Shown in pieces: positions 33,401 to 44,615 of a stretch of DNA of 64,000 nucleotides. A model generated the notes under the pieces. It had not been told where the DNA came from. It made no database searches and saw nothing but the letters and a program-made list of their open reading frames with translations. This DNA comes from Helianthus annuus (lineage: Eukaryota > Streptophyta > Magnoliopsida > Asterales > Asteraceae). The position numbers were made by a program, and so were the translations under genes. Location: NCBI RefSeq assembly GCF_002127325.2, contig NC_035439.2, positions 145,840,709 to 145,904,708 of the forward strand, written 5' to 3'. Positions within the stretch are counted from its first letter, which is position 1, and each line of letters starts with the position of its first letter.

Positions 33401-33923
33401 CACCATTCACAAGATTATTTTTCACCAAATGGTTCATCTTTCTCAAGTGAATGTGTCCCATTCTTCTGTGCCAAGATATAGACTCCTTTTCTGTGGCTTT
33501 TGAGACAAAGCAAGTGACTTGTGCAGATGTAGTAATCGCCTGGCTCATGTCGAGAATATAAAGATCATTAACTCTCGGAGCCGATAAGAGAATCCATTCT
33601 TGTGGAATTTTGAATCCAGGCTTCAGCACATAACAGCCAGCATCATCAAAAATCACTGAGAACTTTTTATCGCAGATTTGCGACACACTCAGAAGATTGT
33701 GATCAATTTGCTTCACATAATTGATCTTGTCAAAGCACACGATACCATTGGAGATACTTCCTTCTCCAGTGATGTACCCTCCTTTATCACCCGCAAAAGC
33801 AACATACCCTCCTCTAATATTTCTCACGTCGTATAGGAGCCGTAAGTCGCCAGTCATGTGCCTGGATGCTCCACTATCAACAATCCAATGACTATTAATA
33901 GTTCCTCCTAGAACATCCTGCAC
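30477..33923 (-). pseudogene. Element 2 copia Pol with one nonsense codon in RNase H
   Basis: 1148 codons in one frame with a single in-frame TGA at 30,849-30,851, within RNase H just after the GNRLVT motif, replacing a tryptophan present in element 1. Upstream are intact PR (DSGAS, 16-20), the integrase zinc finger and D,D,E core, and RT (YVDDIIFGS near 828). Downstream the remaining RNase H reads on without further lesions to the ADLFTK end. Truncation removes about 123 residues, including catalytic RNase H sequence, so this copy is probably non-autonomous. The frame of Pol is +1 relative to Gag here, unlike element 1. Again no ATG, but TGTGCAG/G at the junction. Confidence 0.93.
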
Positions 33924-33939
33924 ACGTCAAATAAACACA

Positions 33940-36900
33940 TCAGTTGAGAATGGGGACCCAAGCCTTAGTGGTCTTGGGTCGTCCCTTGGCATCACGATAC
34001 GTAAGCTCTATCTCTTGATGGTTTTCAAGAACAACTGCTCCCCCTGAATTGTCACCCGACTTAGGTAACCAAGTTTGTCTGTCCCTACCAGTTTTTGAAG
34101 ATTCTGGTTTTACAGGTTGTGACACAATTGGTTCCTTTTGCACTGTTTTAACTTCAGATTTTAAAGCTTTTTCAACAGTTTTTATGTTTTTACGTCGTTG
34201 TTTAGTTTCTTGTTCTTTTACCGTTCGTTTATCTTGTTTAGGTGAAACTGATCGACGTTGAGGGTGAACTGTTTCAGGTGGAGTTTTCTCAATAAATTTC
34301 TTCTTTGGAGCATTAGGGCAGTTTCTGATAATGTGCCCAATTTCTCCACATTTGAAACAAGTTCTCCTTTCAACAGACTTAGGAGAACTTGATCGACTAC
34401 CAGATGTTGAACTTGTAGAACCTGAGGTACTTGCTCGTTCATCACACCCGTTTGTGTGTTGGGTGTAATTGTTATCACTGTTACGTTTCAAAATCTTGAC
34501 TTTTTGTACGAAATCAGTGTTTGATTTGTTTTCAAAAGTCTCAATTTTATCTGTACCTCTTGATGCTACAAATTTAACATCTTTTCCTTTCTTCATGTAA
34601 CGAGCTCCTTTTGATTCAACCTTAGCCTTTGGCTTTGGAGCTCGTTGTGGTTGTTTACCCTTAGAAGCAGTCGGTTGTTGAGTGGTTGAAGATTTTTGAT
34701 TACCAAACTGTTTTCTAATCTCAGCCTTAGGAATTGGATCACATTGTGTTACCACAATTCCCGGAAGTGTTTTTCCCAAAAATTTGTTTGTATTGTCTTC
34801 AAAGACTTTGTCAATCAAAGATTTATTTACATTTTTAATTGGAAAAACATGATCTGAGTAGATTTTATTATCTCCAACCAAAGTGTACAACACATTACTG
34901 CTTTTAACAGTAGACACATCTTTCTCATCGACTTTGACAGGATCAATCACTTGCTTTTTGACAGATGGAACCTCAGGAGTATCAGGATCACAAAGGATGT
35001 GATTCTCTCGTGGAATATCTACTCCTTTCATCTTGCTAAGTGATTTATCCTGATCACTTACAGCCACATCTGATTCATCATCCGATGTCTCATAGTCCTC
35101 GATAATTGGAGGACTTTGCTTCATGGATGGTGAAGCTTCTTGTTCCTTAGAGGCTGTGTTTGAAGAATTGTCCGGTTTGAACCCAAGGCCAGTAGTAAAC
35201 TCCTCAACATCAAGAGGCACACTGGGTTCATACCGAGGCATTTCTTCCTCATCAGGCATCTTGGTATAGTTGTTCATCAAGGGGGGCGGACATTTGTTAT
35301 ACCCTATGCCTTTCTGGTTTCCTTTTAGTTGTTGAACATCGATGATGTGATCAAGTACAAATCGGGAGTTAGAATAACTATCCAATTTCTGTTTGATCGC
35401 ATCATGTTCGCATTGGGCAATGGCTAATTGCTTTTTAGTTTCTTCCACAGTGTTAATATATTCATTTATACTCACTTGCTTGTGGTAAACTACTTTGTTA
35501 ACCTCGGACACATTTTTCTTTAAAGTTTCTATTACAGATTTAAATTCTTTTTCATTCCGGGTTAAAGCCATGTTTGCCTCTTTGCATTTCGATAGTTCAA
35601 TAACCAAATTCTGGTTATGACTATGAAGCTTTTCTGATTCAAGCTTCATCTCTGCACATGATTTACAAATAATAGGAGCAGGAGGTTCAGAAGTTACCTG
35701 ACTAGTAGAGGCTGAGCCGTTTGCCATAAAGGCAGATTGAAAAGAAAAAGCTCCATCTTCAGAAAATAGCTTTTCCATTTCCGTTGATGTAGCAGCAGCC
35801 TTCCTGATCAGAATTGATTTCTGACATTTAAGCTCATCAGCTTCATTCAGAAGATCCTGAATATCTTCACTTTCTTCCTCATCAGGCTCTGAGTGATTAT
35901 CCCCAGAAACAGAGCCTTCTTCATCCGAACTGCCAGAATAACCAGAACTGTCATCGCTTCCAGAAGATTCTTCTTTTTGAACCTGCTCGATGACCTTAGC
36001 ATACAGTGCAGTTCCACTTCCCTGATCACCTTCACCAAACTGAACTGACCAGTCACATCCTTCATCAGCTTGAACAGCCAAAGCCCGATTGTGATTGGTA
36101 GTTCCAGGCTGTCCCTGATTGTTGTTCACTGCCACCATCCTCCGTTCACGGTTTTCTTGTTGGGCATTCACATTCGTCTGGTTTCTGAAAGGGTTGTGAT
36201 TGCCGTGTTTTGTTGGTCGAGTGCACTCACGTTTAAAGTGCCCTTTCTCGCCACAGTTAAAGCACGTGACGGCATTAATATCAAACCCATACTTCGTGTT
36301 TTTCTTTCCTTCCAACGAAGTTCTTCCAGTTCGTGCCATGAAATCTTTTGCCCTTCTAACCGCACTAGCAAAAGCCCATTTAATATCCATCAACTCCATT
36401 TCTTCCTTGTCGATCTGATCATAATCTTCATTGGTCATGTTGATGTTTCCAAGCTGACCTGCTACCAAACCACAGTATGCACTGACCATGGTGTTGATAA
36501 TCTCCATATGTTCTTTAGCAACTTCAATACTAAGGTGTGAAAGATTTGAGTTGTCGACTCGGATTGTGTGATGACTTTGAGGTTGAGGTTGAGGATTGCT
36601 TGTATAGTGAGCTTGCTGTTGTTGTTGTTGAGGTTGTGGTTGTGGCTGTGTTGGAACAGGAATGTAGGACCTCGGATCGAATTGAGGTTGTGGTGGAGCA
36701 GCTGTTGACTGAGGAAACGGAAAGGAACTTGAACTTGTATTGGACACAAATGCAGTCTGCAGCTTAGGTTGCTGTTGCTGAGCTGCAGCAGATCTTGCCA
36801 AAACATCGAATCCTGGAAGATACATTTCCGTATTCTGAGGAGCTGGAGCACGCCTTGCTTTCCTAATCTCTTCATCATTCTTATGTTCCAGCTTTTGAAT

Positions 36901-37659
36901 GAACTCATAGATGTTGACTTGATCTAGAGTTCCAGTATGCTTCAACAATTCAATGAAGGAACTCCACTTTGGAGGTAAGGCGTCAGCAAATCTACTCACC
37001 ATTTCTTGTTGAGTAGCGACAACTCCATAAGCACACATCTCACTAATCAAGTGATAGAAACGTGTGATCATATCATTCAGAGTCTCGTTTTCCAAAAACT
37101 GAAAGGATTCAAACTCTTTCTTCAACAGATCATGCCGAGATTTTCGAGCAGCTGCATTGCCTTCTCCTCTAGCAACTAAGGCATCCCACAATGCTTTCGT
37201 GGTCTTGCAATATGAGAACTGATGGTAGATGTCTTTGTTGAGTGCTTGAGTAAGTGTGGCAAAGGCCTTTTTCTCCAATTCATAAGCCTTCTTGTCATTT
37301 TCAAGCATATTTGCATAACCTTCTGAAGTTGACGCAGCAGTCTCAAGATTAGTATTGAACGCATTGATGAAACACGTCCAAAGATCAGTGCTTTGCCCTT
37401 GGACATATGTGTGAAAACGGTTTTTCCATGATGGAAAATCGTTCATATGGTTCAACTTAGGTGGACGATTGTTGCTGCCAGTTTCACTTTCACTAATCAG
37501 AAGGTTCTGAAGACTTTGACTTTGATTGGATACCAAAGCCCATTGACTTGGACTAATTGATGGCTGTGGAACCATACTCTTTGCCCAATCTGCAGCAGTC
37601 ACTAACTCTTGATTGTTTCGTGAGTCCAAACTCCAATCCCATGGACTTGTACAGCTCAT
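33940..37659 (-). CDS. Element 2 copia Gag, long form with two CCHC knuckles
   Basis: 1239 residues from the ATG at 37,659 (in-frame sequence upstream lacks an ATG). UBN2-type Gag domain at about 70-270; a proline/glutamine-rich segment (about 290-370) with a run of seven Q; first CCHC ([14 protein letters not shown]) near 460; acidic serine-rich region; coiled-coil-like segment (about 640-760); second CCHC (CFKCGEIGHIIRNC) near 1100; basic tail ending WVPILN. Roughly half its residues match element 1 Gag, far less than Pol does. It shows no lesion and could supply particle protein. Confidence 0.93.
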   Translation of the reverse strand: MSCTSPWDWSLDSRNNQELVTAADWAKSMVPQPSISPSQWALVSNQSQSLQNLLISESETGSNNRPPKLNHMNDFPSWKNRFHTYVQGQSTDLWTCFINAFNTNLETAASTSEGYANMLENDKKAYELEKKAFATLTQALNKDIYHQFSYCKTTKALWDALVARGEGNAAARKSRHDLLKKEFESFQFLENETLNDMITRFYHLISEMCAYGVVATQQEMVSRFADALPPKWSSFIELLKHTGTLDQVNIYEFIQKLEHKNDEEIRKARRAPAPQNTEMYLPGFDVLARSAAAQQQQPKLQTAFVSNTSSSSFPFPQSTAAPPQPQFDPRSYIPVPTQPQPQPQQQQQQAHYTSNPQPQPQSHHTIRVDNSNLSHLSIEVAKEHMEIINTMVSAYCGLVAGQLGNINMTNEDYDQIDKEEMELMDIKWAFASAVRRAKDFMARTGRTSLEGKKNTKYGFDINAVTCFNCGEKGHFKRECTRPTKHGNHNPFRNQTNVNAQQENRERRMVAVNNNQGQPGTTNHNRALAVQADEGCDWSVQFGEGDQGSGTALYAKVIEQVQKEESSGSDDSSGYSGSSDEEGSVSGDNHSEPDEEESEDIQDLLNEADELKCQKSILIRKAAATSTEMEKLFSEDGAFSFQSAFMANGSASTSQVTSEPPAPIICKSCAEMKLESEKLHSHNQNLVIELSKCKEANMALTRNEKEFKSVIETLKKNVSEVNKVVYHKQVSINEYINTVEETKKQLAIAQCEHDAIKQKLDSYSNSRFVLDHIIDVQQLKGNQKGIGYNKCPPPLMNNYTKMPDEEEMPRYEPSVPLDVEEFTTGLGFKPDNSSNTASKEQEASPSMKQSPPIIEDYETSDDESDVAVSDQDKSLSKMKGVDIPRENHILCDPDTPEVPSVKKQVIDPVKVDEKDVSTVKSSNVLYTLVGDNKIYSDHVFPIKNVNKSLIDKVFEDNTNKFLGKTLPGIVVTQCDPIPKAEIRKQFGNQKSSTTQQPTASKGKQPQRAPKPKAKVESKGARYMKKGKDVKFVASRGTDKIETFENKSNTDFVQKVKILKRNSDNNYTQHTNGCDERASTSGSTSSTSGSRSSSPKSVERRTCFKCGEIGHIIRNCPNAPKKKFIEKTPPETVHPQRRSVSPKQDKRTVKEQETKQRRKNIKTVEKALKSEVKTVQKEPIVSQPVKPESSKTGRDRQTWLPKSGDNSGGAVVLENHQEIELTYRDAKGRPKTTKAWVPILN

Positions 37660-38503
37660 TTTGATCAAATATTAATTACCAAACCTACACACCACAAACT
37701 GTTAAAAAAAATACAAACAACTAAGAATCGAAAGATACTGACTTGTTCGAAGGATCAATGCTTGTTCGAATGATCAACAAGGTTCGAAAGATCCCTGTTG
37801 AGTTTCGAACAAAGACTTCGAAGGATTGATTTCGAAAGATTGATCACACGAAGGATCCTTATCTTTCGAAAGATGATTTCGAAAGATTCTCCTTATGTTT
37901 CGAACACAGGTCTCGAAAGATTCACAATGAAAGATCCCTATCTTTCGAACACTAATCTCGAAAGATTCACCAACACGAACGATCCTTATCTTTCGAGAAG
38001 ATTCCAGAAACGAAAGATAATGCCTAGACTTCGAAAGACTAAACGAAAGATGCTTATCTTTCGAGCTGCCTTTGATCGAAAGATGTCGAAGGATATCTTT
38101 CGATGTCGAAGGATATCTTTCGAATGCTCTGACACACTGACGAAAAGTACGACAGGTTGGTGAAAAGTTGATGTGGTTGGTGAGCCAACTTTCGGCAGAA
38201 AGGATGTTCTGCCACCAACTTTTCCACCAACTATTTGACTTTCAAAAAAATTTACCCAAAATGGCAAACACCTTATCCTCAAGTTCAGTCACCGGAGACA
38301 AACCGGAAGAATGGCCGGAAAGTTCAAAGTTTCACAAAAACGATTTTTATGTTACCCAAACCGACCCCGAACACTCCCGATAGGTTTAGTATCCGTTTTT
38401 CAGTTTCAAAATGCAAGGAAACTACCAAAAACAAGTGCTAAACCAAGTGTCCAAACACACCAAAGAACTCGAACAAACCGGTTTTAAACAAGGTAAAGAG
38501 CGA
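37660..38503 (-). promoter_or_regulatory. Element 2 5' leader with palindromic TCGAAAGAT array
   Basis: More than 20 copies of CGAAAGAT/CGAAGGAT and the complements between 37,725 and 38,130. Same style as the element 1 leader but with different spacing, so the motif rather than the exact sequence is kept. Confidence 0.75.
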
Positions 38504-38516
38504 GGCTCTGATACCA
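38504..38516 (-). other. Element 2 primer-binding site (tRNA-iMet)
   Basis: Minus-strand TGGTATCAGAGCC two bases inside the 5' LTR. Confidence 0.95.
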
Positions 38517-38518
38517 CT

Positions 38519-39146
38519 TGTAGGTCCCTTTTCTCGGAGGATCGAGAACAACCTAAACCTTGTTATACTAACCCACTAGCGAGTGCGGAATCCAAGCTAG
38601 TAGGCAAACCGGGATGAAGCAAGAACAAACACAAGAACACACAAAGTTCACCGATTAACACCACTGTATTAATACGTACGAAGGTTACGGTTACAAGCAC
38701 AATGTTTACAAAACCAAAGATGTAAACTCTCAAGTGTGTGTGTGTGTGTTTCCAGCAGAATGCTCTCAAGCTCTCTATCTCTTGTCTGTGTGCATCTACT
38801 GAACTCAACACATTGCATGGGTATATATACCCTAATACAGCAGGTCTGCTCGAAGGATCTGATAGATGGTCCGAAGGATCATCTATCGATCACAACATGT
38901 TCGAAAGATGAGCATTGACCTCGAAGGATGATCCTTCGAGGTCTAATATTCGAAGCATATCTTTCGAGCACCTCGAAGGATCAACAGTATCCTTCGAGGC
39001 TATCCTTCGAGACAGACACTTATCTTTCAACTTATTGGCCAAGTCAAACTAGGAGGATAGTTGACTTGGTCAACTTACAGACTACCAAGGACATCGTTTA
39101 TATACAGACCGAATACAGACAAAGTACAGACACAAGTGCACCAACA
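38519..39146 (-). repeat. Element 2 5' LTR
   Basis: 628 bp with intact TGTAGG and ACCAACA ends, matching the partner at 27,963. Confidence 0.95.
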
Positions 39147-39151
39147 AATAA

Positions 39152-39387
39152 TTTTGAGATAACTTCGTAAAATAGTAACGAATTTTCAGAATTGTTCGAA
39201 TTAGATCATTTATAAAAAAAAAAAAACATTTATTTCAATTAGGTCACTCAAGTTTACTTTGAGGTTTTAATACTATATATTTTACCTATTTAACGTGTAA
39301 TCAATCCTACATGGCATTTCTTTTAGTTTTTTTTAGAATTGCTTGAAAATGCAAACATGGATTAAAAACTCCCAAAATATTTTTTCT
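39152..39387. other. AT-rich spacer
   Basis: Noncoding, with an A-rich run near 39,215. Not obviously homologous to the missing start of the element 3 LTR. Confidence 0.4.
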
Positions 39388-40465
39388 AGAGTAAATTACA
39401 AGTTTTGTCCTTTATGTTTACATCAAATTGCAGACACTGTCCTTTTGGCCAAAAGTTTACAGGCGGTCTCCTTAATCTTTCAAAATCTTGCACGTTTTGT
39501 CCTTTAGGCCAAACCTGGTTAAAATCTCAGTTAAAAACTGTCATGTGCAATGCACATGTGGGTAAAACGGTAATTTCCCTCTCAACCGTTACACTTTCCC
39601 TTCTTCAATGATTTAAACAATCTGCAAGTTTTGATTTTGACTTAATCGATTCGTTAATTCCAAAACAATTTCTTCACTACAATAACCGCTAAACAACAAT
39701 AAACCCTTCTTTTTTATATCGATTGGATTCAAATAACAATTCAACTCAGCAACTAGTAACCTGTAGACTATGATCTAAACTTCGATTATCATATCACAAT
39801 CTAATATCTTTCTTCTCCAATCTATACGAACTCTTAATCCTTCACTTAACAACAACTATTCTTCTTCGAAAAACCTGCAATTATTTTTTTATATCACAAT
39901 CTAAATTCTTTTTTTAGAAATTGAAGAATCAGAAGAAACAACTGAAGAAGAAGAAGAAGAAGAATTGAAAACCATGCAAGATCACATAGATCTCGATTCT
40001 CACTCAAAAAAGCCAGATTTCAGATCGAATTCTCGTCAGTATCGTGAAACAAAGTCTGAGATTGCCGATTACGGGTTCGGTAGAAGATCCTGTGATATTG
40101 ACCCAAGGTTTTCACTAGATGCCGGTTGGATCTCGTATGAAGTAATCCCCGGTGGTTCGATCCAGACCCGAGAGTATTACACCGATTCTTCATTCAAAAG
40201 ACGAAAAAGCCTCCATAGATCAAACTCGATTAGGAAAATGGCGGTTGCGGTGGTGGCGGAGACGATGAAACAAAGACGATGGCGGCTACTCCGGTTTCGA
40301 ATGCGAAAGTATCCCTGACGACTATTGCTTACAACTATGGTAATTTAGGGATGAAGTTTCCGAGCATTAGGGGTGAGAGAGAGTTAGCAAGAGATTCGAA
40401 TGCGAGTTCTTTGATTCGAATGCAAAAGTGCCCAAACCACAGGGACCAAAATGGCAGTTTACTCT
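39388..40465. mobile_element. Pack-type TIR element carrying an OCTOPUS-like gene fragment
   Basis: 1078 bp with inverted ends: left AGAGTAAATTACAAGTTTTG and, on the opposite strand, AGAGTAAACTGCCATTTTGG, both continuing into GTCC-type sequence. The interior encodes host-gene-like protein. This is the layout of a Pack-MULE or Pack-type element that has acquired gene pieces. I could not find a matching target duplication; the right end abuts element 3 LTR sequence directly. Confidence 0.7.
39917..40318 (+). pseudogene. Captured OCTOPUS-family (DUF740) gene fragment
   Basis: The frame reads an acidic E-rich stretch, then an ELKTMQDHIDLDS-like block, then SEIADYGFGRRSCD and DPRFSLDAG, then IPGGSIQTREYYTDSS and an RRKSLHRS basic stretch. 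All are in the order found in plant OCTOPUS/DUF740 proteins, which are plasma-membrane-associated polarity proteins active in phloem development. Sequence normally lying between these blocks is missing, so this is an internally deleted copy. There is no proper ATG; the frame is lost near 40,260 and ends at a stop at 40,318. A second frame (40,279-40,400) may be a further piece of the same gene. It is non-functional as a full OCTOPUS, but transcription cannot be excluded. Confidence 0.88.
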
Positions 40466-40825
40466 TAATTAAAAATTGAAAGTTTGGGCTTGAGACGGGC
40501 CGTGTAAGCCTAAGCCCAACCTTCACGCGGGTCGTGTGAACTTAAAAGGTGGCTCAACTCGGTGCTGCCACGTGGCCCAACACACGGCAAGCCTACCTGA
40601 TGATCCGGACAAGCTACATGTTGACCTGGAGTCAACGCGGGTCGCGTAGGTCCTGTGCTTGTGTTACGCGGGCTGCGAGAGGACCAGACTCAGCAACTAT
40701 ATAAGAAGGGCATCGGCTTTCAGTTTCCGTCGCCAAAATCTTTCAATTCTCTCTCAAATTTCTGATAGTATAAGCTATACTCGGGTATTATACCCCCTTA
40801 ATAGCGAGGTTCTGCTCCGTTGTAA

Positions 40826-41697
40826 GGGGCTGTTTGGCAACATCTGAATCAATAAGTGCTGAATGAATAAGAGGTCTGAATGGGTAAGAGGATCCGAACC
40901 AGTAAGTGTTGAACCAGTAAAGTGCTGTTTGGTTGCACATCTGAATGACCGTGTAAAATGACATTTTTACCCCTTTTAATTAAAAAAACCATTTTATTAT
41001 TATATACATATACACATTTTTCCCCTTTCCAGTCATTTATCACCTCCAAACCATCTCCATCCCCCACCATCAACACCACCTTCCCACTGCACCTCCACCG
41101 TCACCACCACCACTACACCGTCACCACCACCGTTGCACCACCACAACACCCACCACTGATCTTCAACAACAACAAGAACCTCATCAACATCAACATTCTT
41201 ACAACCTTAACTCATCTGCGCCTCACTTTCACTTCCAATATCCACTCTCTCCGTGAAATCCTTCGCCCCAGCCACCGTCGCCAACCTCGCTCTTAGTAGA
41301 CGCCAGAATCGGAGCTCCCAAACTCATCATGCTGGAATCGGAGCTCCCAAACTCACCATGTTTATGGATCTGGTCGCCGGTGAACTGGATTTGACGGAGA
41401 CGGTGGCCGTTGACGTTGATGACGGTGAAGACTCCGGTGGCGACGGGTTTAGGCCAGCCGACAGTGGTGGCGGTTGTGTTGATTCGGTAGGTGTGGAGAT
41501 GAAGGGGCAGTGTGGATGAGGGCAAGCTTGTCAAAATTCCATTCAGATCTCAGTCAGACTCATGGTAATGTATGACTGGGTCAGAGGATAATAAGAGGCT
41601 GGGTAAGTTTTAAGAGGTATGAAACAAACACTCTGAAATCTGACCCGGTCAGACATGGGGGTATTAAGATGCTGTTAAAATGCAAACAAACAGCTGC
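40826..41697. mobile_element. PIF/Harbinger-like non-autonomous element, 872 bp
   Basis: Ends GGGGCTGTTTG and, on the reverse strand, GCAGCTGTTTG, with target duplication TAA at 40,823-40,825 and 41,698-41,700. The uninterrupted 3' LTR (GTTGTAAGTAT near 49,641) gives the empty site. The TWA duplication and CTGTTTG termini are PIF/Harbinger-like. It has no transposase; the interior holds gene-like sequence. Confidence 0.82.
41220..41288 (+). pseudogene. Possible homoserine kinase N-terminal fragment inside the TIR element
   Basis: One frame reads a serine/leucine-rich, transit-peptide-like stretch and then SVKSFAPATVANL. This resembles the conserved start of the mature GHMP-type homoserine kinase of plants, but it stops exactly where the GPGF glycine motif would follow. 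The match is short, so chance or another GHMP-like gene is possible. A tandem duplication (GAATCGGAGCTCCC twice, about 41,308-41,350) follows. Confidence 0.35.
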
Positions 41698-42570
41698 TAA
41701 GTATTATAACCCCTGGATACGTATTAGATACTCTGCCCGATTGATCTTGGGTTCCGTAACGGCTGTCGTGGTTTTGCCCGACGTAGTCGTTGGAATGTCG
41801 TCTCGGGGAGGGTATTGCTAATGTTAAAATGGGTTATTATACTAACACGCGTGCATTTGTGTAATTTATAGATTATTCCCAGGAAACTCTTACTGATAAT
41901 CCTAAGACAGCAATGTGAGTAATCCTCCTTTTATTAACTGTTTTTACAAAACCTCACACGATTAATTATATATTAAGCAGTTATTGAGTATTTGTAAGAA
42001 TACAATTATCATGAGTATGTTGGGGTTTTGTATACAAAATTTGTCACCACCTGGTCAAGGAGTAACATTTCCATAAGTTGGGTTTGACAGTACCACGGAT
42101 GTTAATTGTTATTACTTGGAAACAAATATAATTGTGAGATCGCCCTCAATACTGTATAATGGTTTTTAGTTAAACTTGATTAAACTGGGATTCACTCACC
42201 AGTATTTCTCACTGACAAAATGTTTTTAAAACGCGTTTAAGGTAAAAAAAAATATGAAAGCCAAATAAAAGCCAGCTGGACAGCACTGAAGGCTTGGAAA
42301 AGTGGCAATAAAGTTACCTAAGAATAAAATAGATGTTTTTATTCAATAAAATAGGGTGTATCCCTATAAAAATGTGTGTACCGAAAACTTGGGTTTTACC
42401 CATGTGTTTAATGTCAAGAAAATGTGGTATTTTGCTCTGATAAAATATTTCATAACTACGGTCCGGATGAAAATTTTCCGCTGCCAAATTACATAATAAC
42501 AGGATACCACCGAAACTGGCTCGCGGCCGCCTGCTCCCGGGGATTTGGGATCGAGGGTTGCGACAGAAGG

Positions 42571-42582
42571 TAGTATCAGAGC
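42571..42582 (+). other. Element 3 primer-binding site, degenerate
   Basis: TAGTATCAGAGC, one mismatch from the tRNA-iMet complement, five bases inside the 5' LTR end. Confidence 0.75.
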
Positions 42583-42691
42583 TAAGCCACTGATTCAGCC
42601 ACAGAAGTGTTCTGCTGACAATAAAATTCAAAGTGTTAGAAAATAAATGTATAATTATATTTTCTTGTTATGTGTTATCTGACTATTTGTT

Positions 42692-43582
42692 AGTTTACAG
42701 TGTGAGCGACCAAGGACCATCTAACGCGTATCATCAATTGTCTGGTTCGCCTATGAGCAAAGGTGTCTCTTCTCAGCCTGCCCTCTCGGGGTACTCTGTT
42801 GATACATAAGAAGGAATATTCGTGTTTAAGGCTCAATCTGAAGAGCCATTTACTCAGAAAAATAGGGGATGGTTCAGTAGGGGAGCACACGAGCATAGGA
42901 AGCGTATGAAAAAGTTGCAAGAACAGAGACTGTTAGCCGCAGCTAAAAGAGAAACCGATGCTCATGCCTAAGATATGCTTAATAGAAGCTTAGCTAATTT
43001 CCATATCTTAGCAACCACTGCAGCTGACCCTAACCTGGAACAAATGCTAGCACCCTAACCGCAACCACCAATTCCTAACCAATCAATGGAGATAGAAAAC
43101 CCTGAAAACCAAGTAGAAATGCATGATTTCAATCCTGAGGAAATACCTAGGGTACCTGCACCAAATCCCATAAACCCAAATTACGACCCCTGGTGGGATG
43201 ATGTTAGGGACTATGTGCAACGCTACCCGATACATGAAGATTTACCAATGCCCAATCTAGGAGCCTATCCAGGTTTGGACCCTCTAGATCCCTATTTCGA
43301 TAACGATGCATACATTAGGGAGATTTTAGAGAATCCTTACCCATACCAGGCCCCTTTACCCCCGTACCAAGAATCCACACCCCAGATTCCGAACCCAGTC
43401 CTAGAACCTATACCCCCAATGAGTGCAGAAAACGTACAAGAACTTAGGACTTTCGGTGAGGAAATTTTAGAAAGTAGTGAACGAATGCGGTAGGTGGGAG
43501 AACGTCTCGTATGGAAATACGATGAACATAATATGGATTTCTGGATGAATCCATATCCTTGAATCGATGGTGGAGACGATAG

Positions 43583-43593
<11 letters not shown>
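42692..43593 (+). pseudogene. Element 3 leader ORF remnant upstream of gag
   Basis: Upstream of gag a protein-like stretch begins near 42,692 and is broken by several stops. Its longest intact piece runs 43,086-43,493 (135 residues, proline-, asparagine- and acid-rich, with PWWDDVRDY and many PxP motifs). The frame continues toward the AAC repeat, where it would read poly-asparagine. It may be a Gag N-terminal extension or a separate leader protein. I do not recognise a domain. Confidence 0.5.
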
Positions 43594-44398
<805 letters not shown>

Positions 44399-44615
44399 TA
44401 TAATATGTGTGTTTGAAAAAAAACTACGGATGTCTATTACTAGTAGTGTAGTTTTGAATTTCAGTCGGTATTGTAATTTTTATTTTAGTACTGCTGTGTA
44501 ATAGATGCATAGTATATGAATAGAGTAAAGTCGCAATGCTCGACGTTTTTGACCAAAGTGCGTGTCATGTGATTGGCTATATTCAAATATTATTGGCAAT
44601 ATTAATATGTGGTAA

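Larger units (their letters stand above)
27963..39146 (-). mobile_element. Element 2: Sirevirus-like Ty1/copia retrotransposon, almost intact
   Basis: An 11,184-bp minus-strand element with 628-bp LTRs (27,963-28,590 and 38,519-39,146) and target duplication AATAA at 27,958-27,962 and 39,147-39,151. The LTRs differ at only a few sites (for example near 28,133/38,689 and 28,582/39,138). Organisation matches element 1: PBS, palindromic leader, long Gag, Pol, 1.9-kb 3' noncoding tail. Relative to element 1 the 3' half is nearly identical while gag and LTR are clearly diverged, so the two are different subfamilies sharing a 3' half. Confidence 0.96.
40466..42565 (+). repeat. Element 3 5' LTR, truncated and carrying a TIR insertion
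   Basis: Matches 3' LTR sequence from about 49,283 onward; the first ~130 bp are missing at the left, and an 872-bp insertion sits at 40,826-41,697. It ends GTTGCGACA at 42,565. The region after about 42,000 is absent from the 3' copy in this window because element 4 splits it, but it matches the element 4 LTR in reverse. Confidence 0.85.
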
